The translations under genes and the position numbers were made by a program. A stretch of DNA of 64,000 nucleotides from Jeotgalibaca sp052266715 (GTDB lineage: Bacteria; Bacillota; Bacilli; Lactobacillales; Aerococcaceae), in assembly GCA_052266715.1 (NCBI GenBank), contig JBQPRB010000005.1, one strand, 5' to 3'. Each line of letters begins with the position of its first letter. Positions within the stretch are counted from its first letter, which is position 1. Of this stretch, positions 1-7,787 are shown in pieces. The notes under the pieces were generated by a model. The model did not search any database and was not told where the DNA came from. It was given only the letters and a program-made list of their open reading frames with translations.

Positions 1-138
1 GGCCCGCGTATCAATAACATGCACGATTAATAATTTAGCATTATTTCTTTTTGCTACATGGATTGCTTTTCTGAAAGCCAGTTCCGATTCTTCTGAACCA
101 TCCACCGGTGAAAGGATTGTTTTATAATCTTCCATCAT
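1..138 (-). CDS. Universal stress protein family (UspA-like), partial
   Basis: Only the first 46 codons are in the window; the gene continues past the left edge. The visible N-terminus has the UspA opening pattern: a beta strand (YKTILSPVDGS), the D-G-S-E-E-S turn that starts the nucleotide-binding fold, a helix, then a second strand ending LLIVHVID. UspA proteins are small cytoplasmic alpha/beta proteins, often ATP-binding and induced in stress. The start is the first of two adjacent ATGs at 138, 8 nt after a GGAG box. A weak promoter (TTTATA-17-TACAAT on the minus strand) may lie upstream. Whether it binds ATP cannot be judged because the C-terminal G-2X-G-9X-G motif is outside the window. 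Confidence 0.85.
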   Translation of the reverse strand, partial: MMEDYKTILSPVDGSEESELAFRKAIHVAKRNNAKLLIVHVIDTRA

Positions 139-212
139 TTTAACCACTCCATTCATAAATGTTGATTACACCCTAATTGTAACCGAATTCACAAAAATTA
201 TAAAGGATTGTG

Positions 213-497
213 TTAATTTTTAAGGAAGGCCGCTAAGCGCCAAGCAACACTTGCCGTGTAAACAGATACCACAACCAAAATAATGGCAATGAAAGGCATT
301 GTGTCCCACACGATACCGGAAACAGAGAAAAGGGCAAAGACTAAATAAACCCAACCGTTTAATCGGCAGAAACCATTCAAGCGATGTTTTGGTTTGTTCT
401 GCAACAACACGGAGAAAGCCTCCGATGCCTTATTAAAGAAAAACCAGGAGACAATCCCTAACAACAGGGCAAAGAGTCCCATTAAAATTTTTATCAT
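213..497 (-). CDS. Small hydrophobic membrane protein, unknown function
   Basis: I do not recognise a family. The 94-residue product has three likely membrane segments (about residues 2-22, 48-66 and 68-90) joined by a short basic loop (KPKHRLNG) that would lie in the cytoplasm under the positive-inside rule. There is no signal peptidase site or lipobox. The start at 497 follows an AGGTG box 9 nt upstream, a moderate ribosome site. It lies just after the terminator of the probable 6S RNA, on the same strand, with no clear promoter of its own in the short gap, so it may depend on read-through. No partner gene is adjacent. Confidence 0.6.
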   Translation of the reverse strand: MIKILMGLFALLLGIVSWFFFNKASEAFSVLLQNKPKHRLNGFCRLNGWVYLVFALFSVSGIVWDTMPFIAIILVVVSVYTASVAWRLAAFLKN

Positions 498-510
498 CTG
501 TTTTCACCTA

Positions 511-540
511 CAAAATTAAAAGCCGCTCGAATGAGCGGCT
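511..540 (-). terminator. Rho-independent terminator of the 6S-like RNA
   Basis: An 8-bp stem AGCCGCTC/GAGCGGCT with a GAAT loop is followed, on the minus strand, by a T-rich tail (TTTTAATTTT). Confidence 0.8.
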
Positions 541-754
541 TCTAAAGTTTAATACTTTATTTAAAATTCCGGTGGTGCCGTTTTTAGTATTCTACTAGTT
601 TTGAACCCGCGATATAAGCAGGTGGGCTCCACAAAATGTTTTCTAGTTTCCAAATGTTGTGGCTTACTATCCAAGCATTTATCAAGGATCCCAATGTAGT
701 AATTATTTGTTCGGTCAACACATTGAGAATATATCGTACACCTCAGAACTTCTT
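515..754 (-). ncRNA. ssrS: Probable 6S RNA (ssrS/bsrA type)
   Basis: There is no open reading frame here, yet the minus strand has a strong sigma-A promoter and ends in a good terminator, giving a transcript of roughly 230-240 nt with the terminator, near the usual 6S size. The ends can pair in a closing helix (UUCUGA near the 5' end with UUAGAA near the 3' end), and the interior is a long imperfect hairpin as expected for a 6S RNA, which mimics an open promoter and binds housekeeping RNA polymerase. It sits directly upstream of rarA's 3' end; in Bacillus subtilis bsrA lies close to the rarA homologue yrvN. I identified it by position, size and fold, not by a covariance search, so another stable RNA is possible. 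Confidence 0.7.
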
Positions 755-760
755 ATAAGT

Positions 761-789
761 ATAGTAGCATATCGTATTCGGTTATGCAA
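761..789 (-). promoter_or_regulatory. Sigma-A promoter of the 6S-like RNA
   Basis: On the minus strand TTGCAT (784-789) and TACTAT (761-766) are 17 bp apart. The start point would be near 754. Confidence 0.75.
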
Positions 790-849
790 CAAATAAACTC
801 AAAAAAATATACCAAGAACGCACTTAAACCAGCATTGTAAGCGAGCACA

Positions 850-2118
850 TCAATTATTATTTGTCAACTTATTTAACTGTTGGGCTAATGCTTGTTCGTA
901 TTTTCCGGTCACAACAGGTTTATAATAAGAAGCATTTTTGATGCTGTCGGGCAAATATTGTTGCGCAATCCAATGCCCTTCATAAGCATGGGGGTATTTG
1001 TAGGAAACCCCACGGCCCAAGGCTTCAGCTCCCTTGTAATGTGCATCTTTTAAGTGAATTGGCACTTCACCAGCATTGCCGGCACGAATGTCACTCATCG
1101 CAGCATCAATGGCTTCAATAGCTGAATTTGATTTCGGGGACAGCGCCAGATCGATCACTGCATGGGCCAAAGGAATACGGGCTTCGGGTAATCCGAGCTT
1201 CTCAGCAGCCTGGACGGCCGATACCGTCCGCGCTGCCGCTGCCGGATTGCCAAAACTAATATCCTCGTAGGCAATCACTAATAGACGCCGACAAACCACA
1301 ATCAGTTCCCCAGCCTCCAAGAGGCGGCCTAAATAGTGAAGAGATGCATCTACATCACTCCCGCGAAGGGATTTTTGAAAAGCCGAAATCACATCGTAAT
1401 GCGCATCACCATCTTTATCATGGACCAATGCCTTGCGTTGCAAGCATTCTTCAGCGACTTCCAAAGAAATACGCACGATTCCGTCTTCATCTTTCGGCGT
1501 GGACAAAGCTGCCAACTCCAAAGCATTCAACGAACCGCGTAAATCGCCCATCGAACTTCGGGCGAAATGAAGCAACGCATTTTCATCCATTTCAACGGAC
1601 ATAGCGCCTAAACCATTTACTTCGTCTGTCATTGCACGTTTAATCGCAATAACCATATCATCGATACTGAGTGGTTTCACTTCGAATATTTGCGTTCGGC
1701 TCCTAATGGCCGGACTGATACTAATATAAGGGTTCTCGGTTGTGGCCCCGATTAAAATGACTAGACCGCTCTCCAAGTGGGGCAGTAAAAAATCTTGTTT
1801 CGGTTTGTCCAATCGGTGAATTTCATCCAGGAGCAAAATAACTTGCCCGGAGAACTTCGCTTCCTCGACCACAATTTGTAAATCTTTTTTTGAATCGGTC
1901 GCAGCGTTCAATTGTCGGAATGCGGAATGCGTCGAACCCGAAATGGCACTGGCTATACTCGTTTTACCGGTACCCGGTGGTCCATAGAGAATCATGGAAG
2001 AAAGCATCTTTGCGTCCACCATACGGCGAATTATTTTATTAGGGCCAACAAGATGCTGCTGGCCAACAACTTCATCAATGTTTTTAGGGCGCATCCGATA
2101 GGCTAATGGCTTTTTCAT
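850..2118 (-). CDS. rarA: Replication-associated recombination protein A (MgsA/RarA AAA+ ATPase)
   Basis: A clamp-loader-like AAA+ ATPase that acts at stalled replication forks. It has Walker A GPPGTGKT at residues 46-53, Walker B LLLDEIHR near 95-103, a sensor 1 segment (IGATTENP), and the C-terminal tetramerisation domain with H-x-K-D-A-H-Y-K-G-A. I start at 2118 (MKKPLAYRMRP), which follows AAAGGAG; a longer reading from 2172 would add 18 residues lacking a ribosome site and not typical of the family. Length 422 residues is normal. Its own promoter lies at 2144-2172. It faces away from gshF. Confidence 0.95.
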   Translation of the reverse strand: MKKPLAYRMRPKNIDEVVGQQHLVGPNKIIRRMVDAKMLSSMILYGPPGTGKTSIASAISGSTHSAFRQLNAATDSKKDLQIVVEEAKFSGQVILLLDEIHRLDKPKQDFLLPHLESGLVILIGATTENPYISISPAIRSRTQIFEVKPLSIDDMVIAIKRAMTDEVNGLGAMSVEMDENALLHFARSSMGDLRGSLNALELAALSTPKDEDGIVRISLEVAEECLQRKALVHDKDGDAHYDVISAFQKSLRGSDVDASLHYLGRLLEAGELIVVCRRLLVIAYEDISFGNPAAAARTVSAVQAAEKLGLPEARIPLAHAVIDLALSPKSNSAIEAIDAAMSDIRAGNAGEVPIHLKDAHYKGAEALGRGVSYKYPHAYEGHWIAQQYLPDSIKNASYYKPVVTGKYEQALAQQLNKLTNNN

Positions 2119-2143
2119 ATATACTCGCTCCTTTGTCTTCACC

Positions 2144-2172
2144 ATTATAATCCATTCAACAAAAAGGAACAA
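2144..2172 (-). promoter_or_regulatory. Promoter of rarA
   Basis: Minus strand TTGTTC (2167-2172), 17-bp spacer, TATAAT (2144-2149), about 26 bp before the rarA start. Confidence 0.7.
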
Positions 2173-2202
2173 ACATTCGTTTGGTAAAATGAAGCTATCT
2201 TC

Positions 2203-2231
2203 TTATCAAAGTACCGGAATACAGGTATAAT
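2203..2231 (+). promoter_or_regulatory. Promoter of gshF
   Basis: TTATCA (2203-2208), 17-bp spacer, perfect TATAAT (2226-2231). The start codon of gshF is 40 bp downstream. Confidence 0.65.
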
Positions 2232-2270
2232 GAGAATAGTGAAAATTGTCGACGAAAGCGAGCAAACCGA

Positions 2271-4550
2271 ATGAACATTAAAGAAAATATTAAACGCAGT
2301 AATTTAGAACCTTTATTTACCCAAGCAATTTTTGGGATTGAAAAAGAATCGCAACGAATTCTTGCCGATGGTACGATTACGACGACTGACCATCCCGATG
2401 AGTTCGGCAATCGGAACTTCCATCCTTATATCCAGACAGATTTCGCAGAAACCCAGATGGAGCTGGTTACGCCACCGTTAAATAGTGTCGAAGAAGTCAT
2501 GAATTGGCTTGCAGCTATTCATGATGTTTCTTTGCGGACGATACCCGAAAACGAATATTTATTGCCAACAAGTTCACCACTTTTTATGCCGACAGAGGAT
2601 GAAATCCATGTCGCAAAATTAGATAATGCGGATGACGTTGCCTACCGGGAGTATTTAGTGGACGTTTATGGAAAGAGAAAACAAATGGTGAGTGGTATTC
2701 ATTATAATTTCGAATTCCATCCAGATTTTGTACATGCCTTGTATGAAGAACAAGCCAGCGAGATGGCCTTCAAGGACTTCCAGTCGCGTCTTTATTTAAA
2801 ACTGGCCCACAATTTTTTCCGCTATCAATGGCTATTAACTTATTTATTAGGTGCTTCCATTGAAGCGAAGCCGGAATTTTTCAAAAATGAAGAAAGACCC
2901 AGTGATATTCCTGAAGGCTTGATTCGCAGTATTCGTAGTAGCCACCATGGTTATGTCAATAATGACGATGTAAAAGTTTCTTTTGAATCCATGGAAGATT
3001 ATGTTCAGACGATTGAACAGATGGTTAAAGATGGAAAACTGATTGAAGAAAAAGAATTTTATTCAACAGTCCGGTTCCGCGGTGGCAAAAATGCCCGCGA
3101 AATACTCAAAAATGGTATTTCTTATCTGGAATTCCGTTTGCTGGACTTGAATCCTTTCGCTGAATTTGGTATTGAAGCCGACGACATACATTTTATACAT
3201 TATTTCTTAATGTATTTAATTTGGATGGATGATGAAGCTACGGTAGCGGATTTGGAAATTGGTAAACAAATGAACTTCAACACAGCATTGGAGCACCCAC
3301 ACAGTAAGTCGGCTTACTATGAGGAAGGTCTTGCAATTCTTAGTGGCATACAAGAAATGTTGACACAATTGAATTTGGAAACACCAATCATTGACCAAAA
3401 AATAGCCGCTTTTAATAATCCGGAATTGACCTTGGCAGGGCAACTAGCCGCAATTTACGAAGCAGACTACACAGGTTGGGTGATCGAACAGGCAAAAGCC
3501 TACAAGAAGGCCGCTCAAGAACGACCATACGCATTACGTGGCTTTGAGACGATGGAGCTTTCCACCCAAATCCTGATTTTTGATGCAATCCAAAAAGGCT
3601 TGAAAGTCGATGTTTTGGATGTTGAGGACCAGTTCCTGTCCCTTAAATACCAAGAACATTTAGAGTATGTAAAGAATGGAAATATGACTTCTTTAGATAC
3701 TTATATTTCTTCATTAGTCATGGCGAATAAAGTGGTAACCAAAAAAATATTGGCAAATAATGGCTATATTGTACCGGCAAGCAAAGAATACCATCATGTA
3801 GCGGAAGCTTTGCGCGACTATGGTCTATTTAAAGCTAAACGCTTTGTTGTGAAGCCAAAGTCCACGAATTATGGGCTGGGCATTTCTATTTTCAAAGAGG
3901 GCGCAAGTGAAGAGAATTATCGTAAAGCGATTGAAATCGCATTTGAGGAAGATTCAACTGTTTTAGTAGAGGACTTTGTTCCAGGAACGGAATATCGCTT
4001 CTTCGTAGCCGGAGATGAAACCAAAGCGGTTCTATTGCGTATTCCAGCGAATGTAATAGGAGATGGCACTCATACGATTGAAGAATTGGTTGAAATCAAG
4101 AATCAGGATCCCTTACGCGGGATGAATCATCGCACACCGTTGACCTTGATTCAGCTTGGTAAAATCGAACAATTGGCTTTGGAGGAACAGGGATATGTGA
4201 TGACGGATATTCCGGCTGAAGGCACGACTGTGTATTTGCGTGATAACTCCAATATCAGCACAGGTGGCGATTCCATTGACATGACGGCAGCAATGCATGA
4301 GAGCTATAAAGAGATTGCGGTGGGGATTGCTAAAGCGGTAGGCGCGACGTTTTCAGGGGTAGATATGATGATTCCTGACTATCGTCAACCCTCAACGAAA
4401 GAGGCGCCTGGTTATGGTGTAATCGAAGCAAACTTCAACCCAGCCATGATGATGCATATTTACCCGCATGAAGGTGAAGGACAACGTTTGACATTGGATG
4501 TATTGGATTTGTTATTCCCCGAAATGAATATTAAGGGGGATCCAATATGA
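2271..4550 (+). CDS. gshF: Bifunctional glutamate-cysteine ligase / glutathione synthetase
   Basis: This fused enzyme makes glutathione in two ATP-dependent steps: gamma-glutamylcysteine from glutamate and cysteine, then addition of glycine. Residues 1 to about 450 form the glutamate-cysteine ligase domain (FGIEKESQR near the N-terminus, HYNFEF, FRLLDLNPF). Residues about 490-755 form an ATP-grasp domain, with KPKSTNYGLGIS as the ATP-binding loop and VIEANFNP near residue 718 supplying metal ligands. Length 759 matches GshF of streptococci, listeriae and enterococci. The ribosome site is weak (GAAAGCGAG), but this ATG begins the conserved N-terminus. The stop codon overlaps the start of the M50 protease gene (ATGA), so the two are translationally coupled. 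Confidence 0.96.
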   Translation: MNIKENIKRSNLEPLFTQAIFGIEKESQRILADGTITTTDHPDEFGNRNFHPYIQTDFAETQMELVTPPLNSVEEVMNWLAAIHDVSLRTIPENEYLLPTSSPLFMPTEDEIHVAKLDNADDVAYREYLVDVYGKRKQMVSGIHYNFEFHPDFVHALYEEQASEMAFKDFQSRLYLKLAHNFFRYQWLLTYLLGASIEAKPEFFKNEERPSDIPEGLIRSIRSSHHGYVNNDDVKVSFESMEDYVQTIEQMVKDGKLIEEKEFYSTVRFRGGKNAREILKNGISYLEFRLLDLNPFAEFGIEADDIHFIHYFLMYLIWMDDEATVADLEIGKQMNFNTALEHPHSKSAYYEEGLAILSGIQEMLTQLNLETPIIDQKIAAFNNPELTLAGQLAAIYEADYTGWVIEQAKAYKKAAQERPYALRGFETMELSTQILIFDAIQKGLKVDVLDVEDQFLSLKYQEHLEYVKNGNMTSLDTYISSLVMANKVVTKKILANNGYIVPASKEYHHVAEALRDYGLFKAKRFVVKPKSTNYGLGISIFKEGASEENYRKAIEIAFEEDSTVLVEDFVPGTEYRFFVAGDETKAVLLRIPANVIGDGTHTIEELVEIKNQDPLRGMNHRTPLTLIQLGKIEQLALEEQGYVMTDIPAEGTTVYLRDNSNISTGGDSIDMTAAMHESYKEIAVGIAKAVGATFSGVDMMIPDYRQPSTKEAPGYGVIEANFNPAMMMHIYPHEGEGQRLTLDVLDLLFPEMNIKGDPI

Positions 4551-5635
4551 GAGGAATCCATAGACTCTTTGTTTTAATTGCGATGTTGGCTCTTGGTGTG
4601 GGCTATCTCTATGGGAATGGGCTTACTTTCCAAACCTTGGCTGACAATGTTCCGTTCGTTCAAATGGTCATTGTGATTTTGATAGCCGTGTATACCGGAT
4701 ATGTGCATATCTTTTTACATGAGTTTGGACATTATGTGTTCGGGAAAATGACTGGATACGAACTCGTCTACTTTCAAATGCCCAACTTTCGTTATGAGGT
4801 GAAGACAAAGCAGTTCAAAAAATTATCAACACGTGTACCGGGACTTATGGGGCAATGTCTGATGAAGCCACCGATAAAAGGTAACTACAATGAAAAACCT
4901 TATTTTCTTTATTTAGCGGGCGGATTAATTGTCAACTTTCTAACTGCCATGTTATTCTATTTGGGTTCATTTATCTTACCTGTTCCAATCAGTTTCACCT
5001 TATTTGCCTTGAGTTTGCCGCCGTTTCTGTTATTCCTGATGAATATTGTTCCGCTGGGTTTTACCGATGGCAGTGTGATTCGCGAAATCAGAAAATCTGA
5101 AGTTTCAAAAAAGCTGTATTTCAAACAATTAGAACTTTCCGCTTTGTTCGAGGAGGGCAAAACTTTCTCAGAAATTCCTGAGGAGTATTTTTCAGAAGTT
5201 AAGGACGGTACTTACGGCCAATCCAGATTAGGAGAATATGTTCTCTTGATTGCTTATCAACGCGCCTTATCGGAATTGAATTTTGAAAGGGCAGACCAAC
5301 TATTGGGTGCTTATCAAGAAAAGTGGCATTATCTATCTTCACCTTATAGACAGATGTTAACCAGTGAGTTACTATTTTGCCATGCTATTTTTGGTAGGAA
5401 AGAAGCAGCGGAGACATTGATGGAACAGATAAAGGCTTACCCTGTTCTATTGGGATATTATAATCGATCCCGACGCACACAAGTGGCTTACAAATTTTTT
5501 GTTGAGATGAAAGTAAAAGAAGCCAAAGCCATTCTTGTCCAAAAGTCAGACACAATCGATCAAAATCTTAATGAGGCAGAATTAGCCCTACAAAAAACGC
5601 TACATGATTGGCTTGGTAGCTTCATGGGCTTGTAG
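4547..5635 (+). CDS. Membrane-embedded M50-family (site-2-type) metalloprotease
   Basis: A polytopic membrane protein with the zinc site of site-2 proteases: HEFGH at residues 58-62 inside the second membrane segment and a distal N-x2-P-x4-D-G motif (NIVPLGFTDG, 166-175) supplying the third ligand. Further membrane segments lie near 8-24, 40-60, 120-142 and 145-168. The C-terminal 180 residues are soluble and helical, resembling a repeat or tetratricopeptide-like region. No PDZ domain is visible, which separates it from RseP. The substrate is unknown. It overlaps gshF by four bases, hinting at a job tied to thiol metabolism or merely to expression. All catalytic residues are present, so it should be active. 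Confidence 0.8.
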   Translation: MRGIHRLFVLIAMLALGVGYLYGNGLTFQTLADNVPFVQMVIVILIAVYTGYVHIFLHEFGHYVFGKMTGYELVYFQMPNFRYEVKTKQFKKLSTRVPGLMGQCLMKPPIKGNYNEKPYFLYLAGGLIVNFLTAMLFYLGSFILPVPISFTLFALSLPPFLLFLMNIVPLGFTDGSVIREIRKSEVSKKLYFKQLELSALFEEGKTFSEIPEEYFSEVKDGTYGQSRLGEYVLLIAYQRALSELNFERADQLLGAYQEKWHYLSSPYRQMLTSELLFCHAIFGRKEAAETLMEQIKAYPVLLGYYNRSRRTQVAYKFFVEMKVKEAKAILVQKSDTIDQNLNEAELALQKTLHDWLGSFMGL

Positions 5636-5659
5636 GCATAATAGAAAGAAGGAAAACAA

Positions 5660-6805
5660 ATGATTTATTTTGACCACGCGGCAACGACACCGGTCGATCC
5701 AGAGGTGGTAGCAATCATTACAGACACGTTAACCCATAATTACGGGAACCCATCCAGTCTTTATCAAAAGGGTAGGGAAGCCAGTCAAATTGTGGATGAA
5801 GCACGACGCATCTTCGCTGGTTCAATCAATGCGAAACCAATAGACTTGATTGTTACCAGTGGTGCAACAGAATCAAATAATACCGCAATTATCGCAACAG
5901 CCCTAGCGATGCAAGAAAAAGGGAGACACCTCATCACCACAGAGGTAGAGCATCATTCCGTCTTGCATCCAATGCAGTATTTGGAAACATTGGGATTTGA
6001 AGTGACCTATCTTCCGGTTGATGAAACAGGTCGCGTTACAGCTACCCAAGTAAAAAGAGCCTTGCGGGAGGATACGATTTTAGTTTCCATCATGTATGTC
6101 AACAATGAAGTGGGTAGTATAAATCCAATTGGTGAAATAGGAGCAGTGGTGGCGGAACATCCCGCTTACTTCCATACCGATGCGGTGCAAGCCTATGGAA
6201 CTTTGGAAATTGATGTTGTGGCTGAACAGATAGATATGCTTTCAACGACCGCCCATAAATTAAATGGTCCCAAAGGTATAGGTTTCTTGTATCGTCGCAA
6301 CGACCTACACTTACCAAATTATCTGCATGGTGGGACACAAGAGAACGATCACCGCGCCGGAACAGAAAACACACCTTATATTCGTGGTTATGCGAAGGCG
6401 GTTGAAAAGATGGTAGCAGGCCGTGATGAAAATAACGCCCACAAACTATCTTTACGGACACATTTTTTGACATCATTAAAAGAAAACAAGATAACCTATT
6501 CCCTTAATGGGAGCCCAGAGAGTGGCGTGCCCCATATTTTGAATGTTTGGTTCCCTTATTTGCAATCCGATAAATTTTTGATTCAATGTGATTTAAAGGG
6601 AATCATGATTTCTGCAGGCTCCGCTTGTACGGCAGGCAGTCTGGAACCAAGCCACGTGCTAACTGCAATGTTTGGAAAAGGACAAGCCCGAATTGGTGAG
6701 TCTGTCCGTATCTCCTTTGGCGCAGATAATACGCTTGAGGAAGTAGATGAATTTGTGGCAATGATTGCAGCCTTGCAAGAAAAATATAAAAATACCACAA
6801 AATAG
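5660..6805 (+). CDS. Cysteine desulfurase (NifS/IscS-like, class V aminotransferase fold)
   Basis: A PLP enzyme that removes sulfur from cysteine and holds it as a persulfide. The PLP lysine is K200 in TTAHKLNGPKG; the persulfide cysteine is C323 in SAGSACTAGS; the N-terminal FDHAATTP and the GNPSS turn are typical. The SSACTAG-type loop with extra residues marks the IscS/NifS group, not SufS. The ribosome site is AGAAAGAAGGA, 6 bp or so before ATG. It lies directly before the DUF1831 gene, a common Lactobacillales pairing. A likely job is sulfur supply for tRNA thiolation by MnmA, encoded 2.5 kb downstream, since such desulfurases often sit beside mnmA; this link is inference. Confidence 0.92.
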   Translation: MIYFDHAATTPVDPEVVAIITDTLTHNYGNPSSLYQKGREASQIVDEARRIFAGSINAKPIDLIVTSGATESNNTAIIATALAMQEKGRHLITTEVEHHSVLHPMQYLETLGFEVTYLPVDETGRVTATQVKRALREDTILVSIMYVNNEVGSINPIGEIGAVVAEHPAYFHTDAVQAYGTLEIDVVAEQIDMLSTTAHKLNGPKGIGFLYRRNDLHLPNYLHGGTQENDHRAGTENTPYIRGYAKAVEKMVAGRDENNAHKLSLRTHFLTSLKENKITYSLNGSPESGVPHILNVWFPYLQSDKFLIQCDLKGIMISAGSACTAGSLEPSHVLTAMFGKGQARIGESVRISFGADNTLEEVDEFVAMIAALQEKYKNTTK

Positions 6806-6821
6806 TTCAGGAGGATTTCAA

Positions 6822-7163
6822 ATGGCATATGATCAAGTAACAGGTTTAAAAGGTGCAACCAAGCAGTATCGACTTAATCCAACGGTAAAACGTTATACGT
6901 TGCGTGACCATGGATTCCAGGAAACAAAATCAGGAAACTTCCAATATGTTCGTAGCTTAAATACGGACAAAGACAATAAAACAGGTGCGTTATTAAAAAT
7001 CGTTATAGCAGGTGATTTCTCAGGGTTCAAAATATCGACAACATCCGCCAACGGATTGAAAGCAATAGATGTTTATGGCAATCCGCATATGAGCCAATTG
7101 GTTGAACATTTGGAATATATCATGAACCATTTCATCGAAGAAAATATTTTCGAAAAAGCATAA
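6822..7163 (+). CDS. DUF1831 family protein
   Basis: A 113-residue protein of the DUF1831 family, known mainly from Lactobacillales and usually encoded next to a cysteine desulfurase, as here. The start at 6822 (MAYDQVTGLKG) follows a perfect AGGAGG; an upstream in-frame ATG at 6765 lies inside the desulfurase gene and is ignored. The sequence alternates beta strands and a C-terminal helix, with no cysteines, membrane segment or catalytic motif. Function is unknown; the gene order suggests an accessory role in sulfur transfer. A terminator follows immediately, so it ends the operon. Confidence 0.85.
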   Translation: MAYDQVTGLKGATKQYRLNPTVKRYTLRDHGFQETKSGNFQYVRSLNTDKDNKTGALLKIVIAGDFSGFKISTTSANGLKAIDVYGNPHMSQLVEHLEYIMNHFIEENIFEKA

Positions 7164-7168
7164 CGGTG

Positions 7169-7199
7169 AAAAAGGCTGGATTTTATCCAGCTTTTTTGT
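7169..7199 (+). terminator. Terminator after the desulfurase-DUF1831 operon
   Basis: GGCTGGAT/ATCCAGC flanked by A and T runs forms a strong hairpin followed by TTTTTTGTTT. It overlaps any longer N-terminal reading of the next gene. Confidence 0.85.
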
Positions 7200-7246
7200 T
7201 TAATACCATAAATGACAGGGCCATTATAACGAAAAGAGGAAAATAT

Positions 7247-7516
7247 GTGAACAATAAGAATAAAATACTTACATTAAAAGAATTCAATGAACTTTACTCC
7301 GTGGAGGTAAATTCGTTGAGAAAAGCTATGTTGAAAGATAACCTGATGGAACTCGACTACCAAGATGAGAAAGACCCTCACAGCTATAAAATCATTGCAA
7401 ATGAAACACAAGAAACAGTTTTTGAAATCACAACAGATAATGATGAAAAATTCATCAGAGCCCTGATGGAGCAATTTAAGATAAAAGAACTTGAGCTCTA
7501 TTACATGTGTGACTGA
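7247..7516 (+). CDS. Hypothetical small protein, about 89 residues
   Basis: No family recognised. The frame is open from 7166, but that upstream part consists of the preceding terminator hairpin. The GTG at 7247 has GAGGA at a good distance, so I start there. The product is acidic and charged, with a helical N-terminus (LTLKEFNELYSVEVNSLRKAMLK) and two strand-rich segments. It has no signal peptide and one cysteine near the C-terminus (YYMCD). It appears to be a single-gene unit followed by the hairpins at 7578-7696. It could be a small DNA- or RNA-associated protein, but nothing shows that. Confidence 0.6.
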   Translation: MNNKNKILTLKEFNELYSVEVNSLRKAMLKDNLMELDYQDEKDPHSYKIIANETQETVFEITTDNDEKFIRALMEQFKIKELELYYMCD

Positions 7517-7577
7517 CAAACATTATAAGTTTTAGGTTGGAAAAGTTCTTGGACGTCTGTTAGGTTTTGTTAGTCGA

Positions 7578-7696
7578 GCTAATCGTCGTGATTTCGCCAA
7601 AAAGCGACAATCAGGAAATGGGCGGTTAGCTAACAGTCGCGAAATCATAAAAAAAACGACGATTGGCTATTTTCTCAACAGCTAATCGTCGTTTTT
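7578..7696 (+). repeat. Complex inverted repeats with competing hairpins
   Basis: Segment A (7578-7597, AGCTAATCGTCG then TGATTTCGC) is complementary to segment C (7637-7668, GCGAAATCA then CGACGATTGGCT). C is also complementary to segment D (7680-7696, AGCTAATCGTCG and T-run). C:D is an 18-bp terminator-like stem with an 11-nt loop; A:C would prevent it. The palindrome GTTAGCTAAC lies at 7625-7634. It may be the terminator of the preceding gene, a degraded repeat element, or an attenuator. Confidence 0.6.
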
Positions 7697-7744
7697 GTCA
7701 TAAAATTAATCAATTTATTTCACGTTCCCCCTCTTTGGTTTTCA

Positions 7745-7753
7745 TGCTATAAT
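7745..7753 (+). promoter_or_regulatory. Extended -10 promoter of the FNT gene
   Basis: TGCTATAAT carries the TGn extension before a perfect TATAAT (7748-7753). There is no good -35 box. The start codon lies 35 bp downstream. Confidence 0.6.
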
Positions 7754-7787
7754 AGTTCAGTAAATCACATTATAGGAGTTGAATGTT

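Noticed and set aside
7166..7246. Longer N-terminus of the small gene after DUF1831
   Set aside because: The extra codons are the terminator hairpin of the preceding operon; the GTG at 7247 has a better ribosome site.
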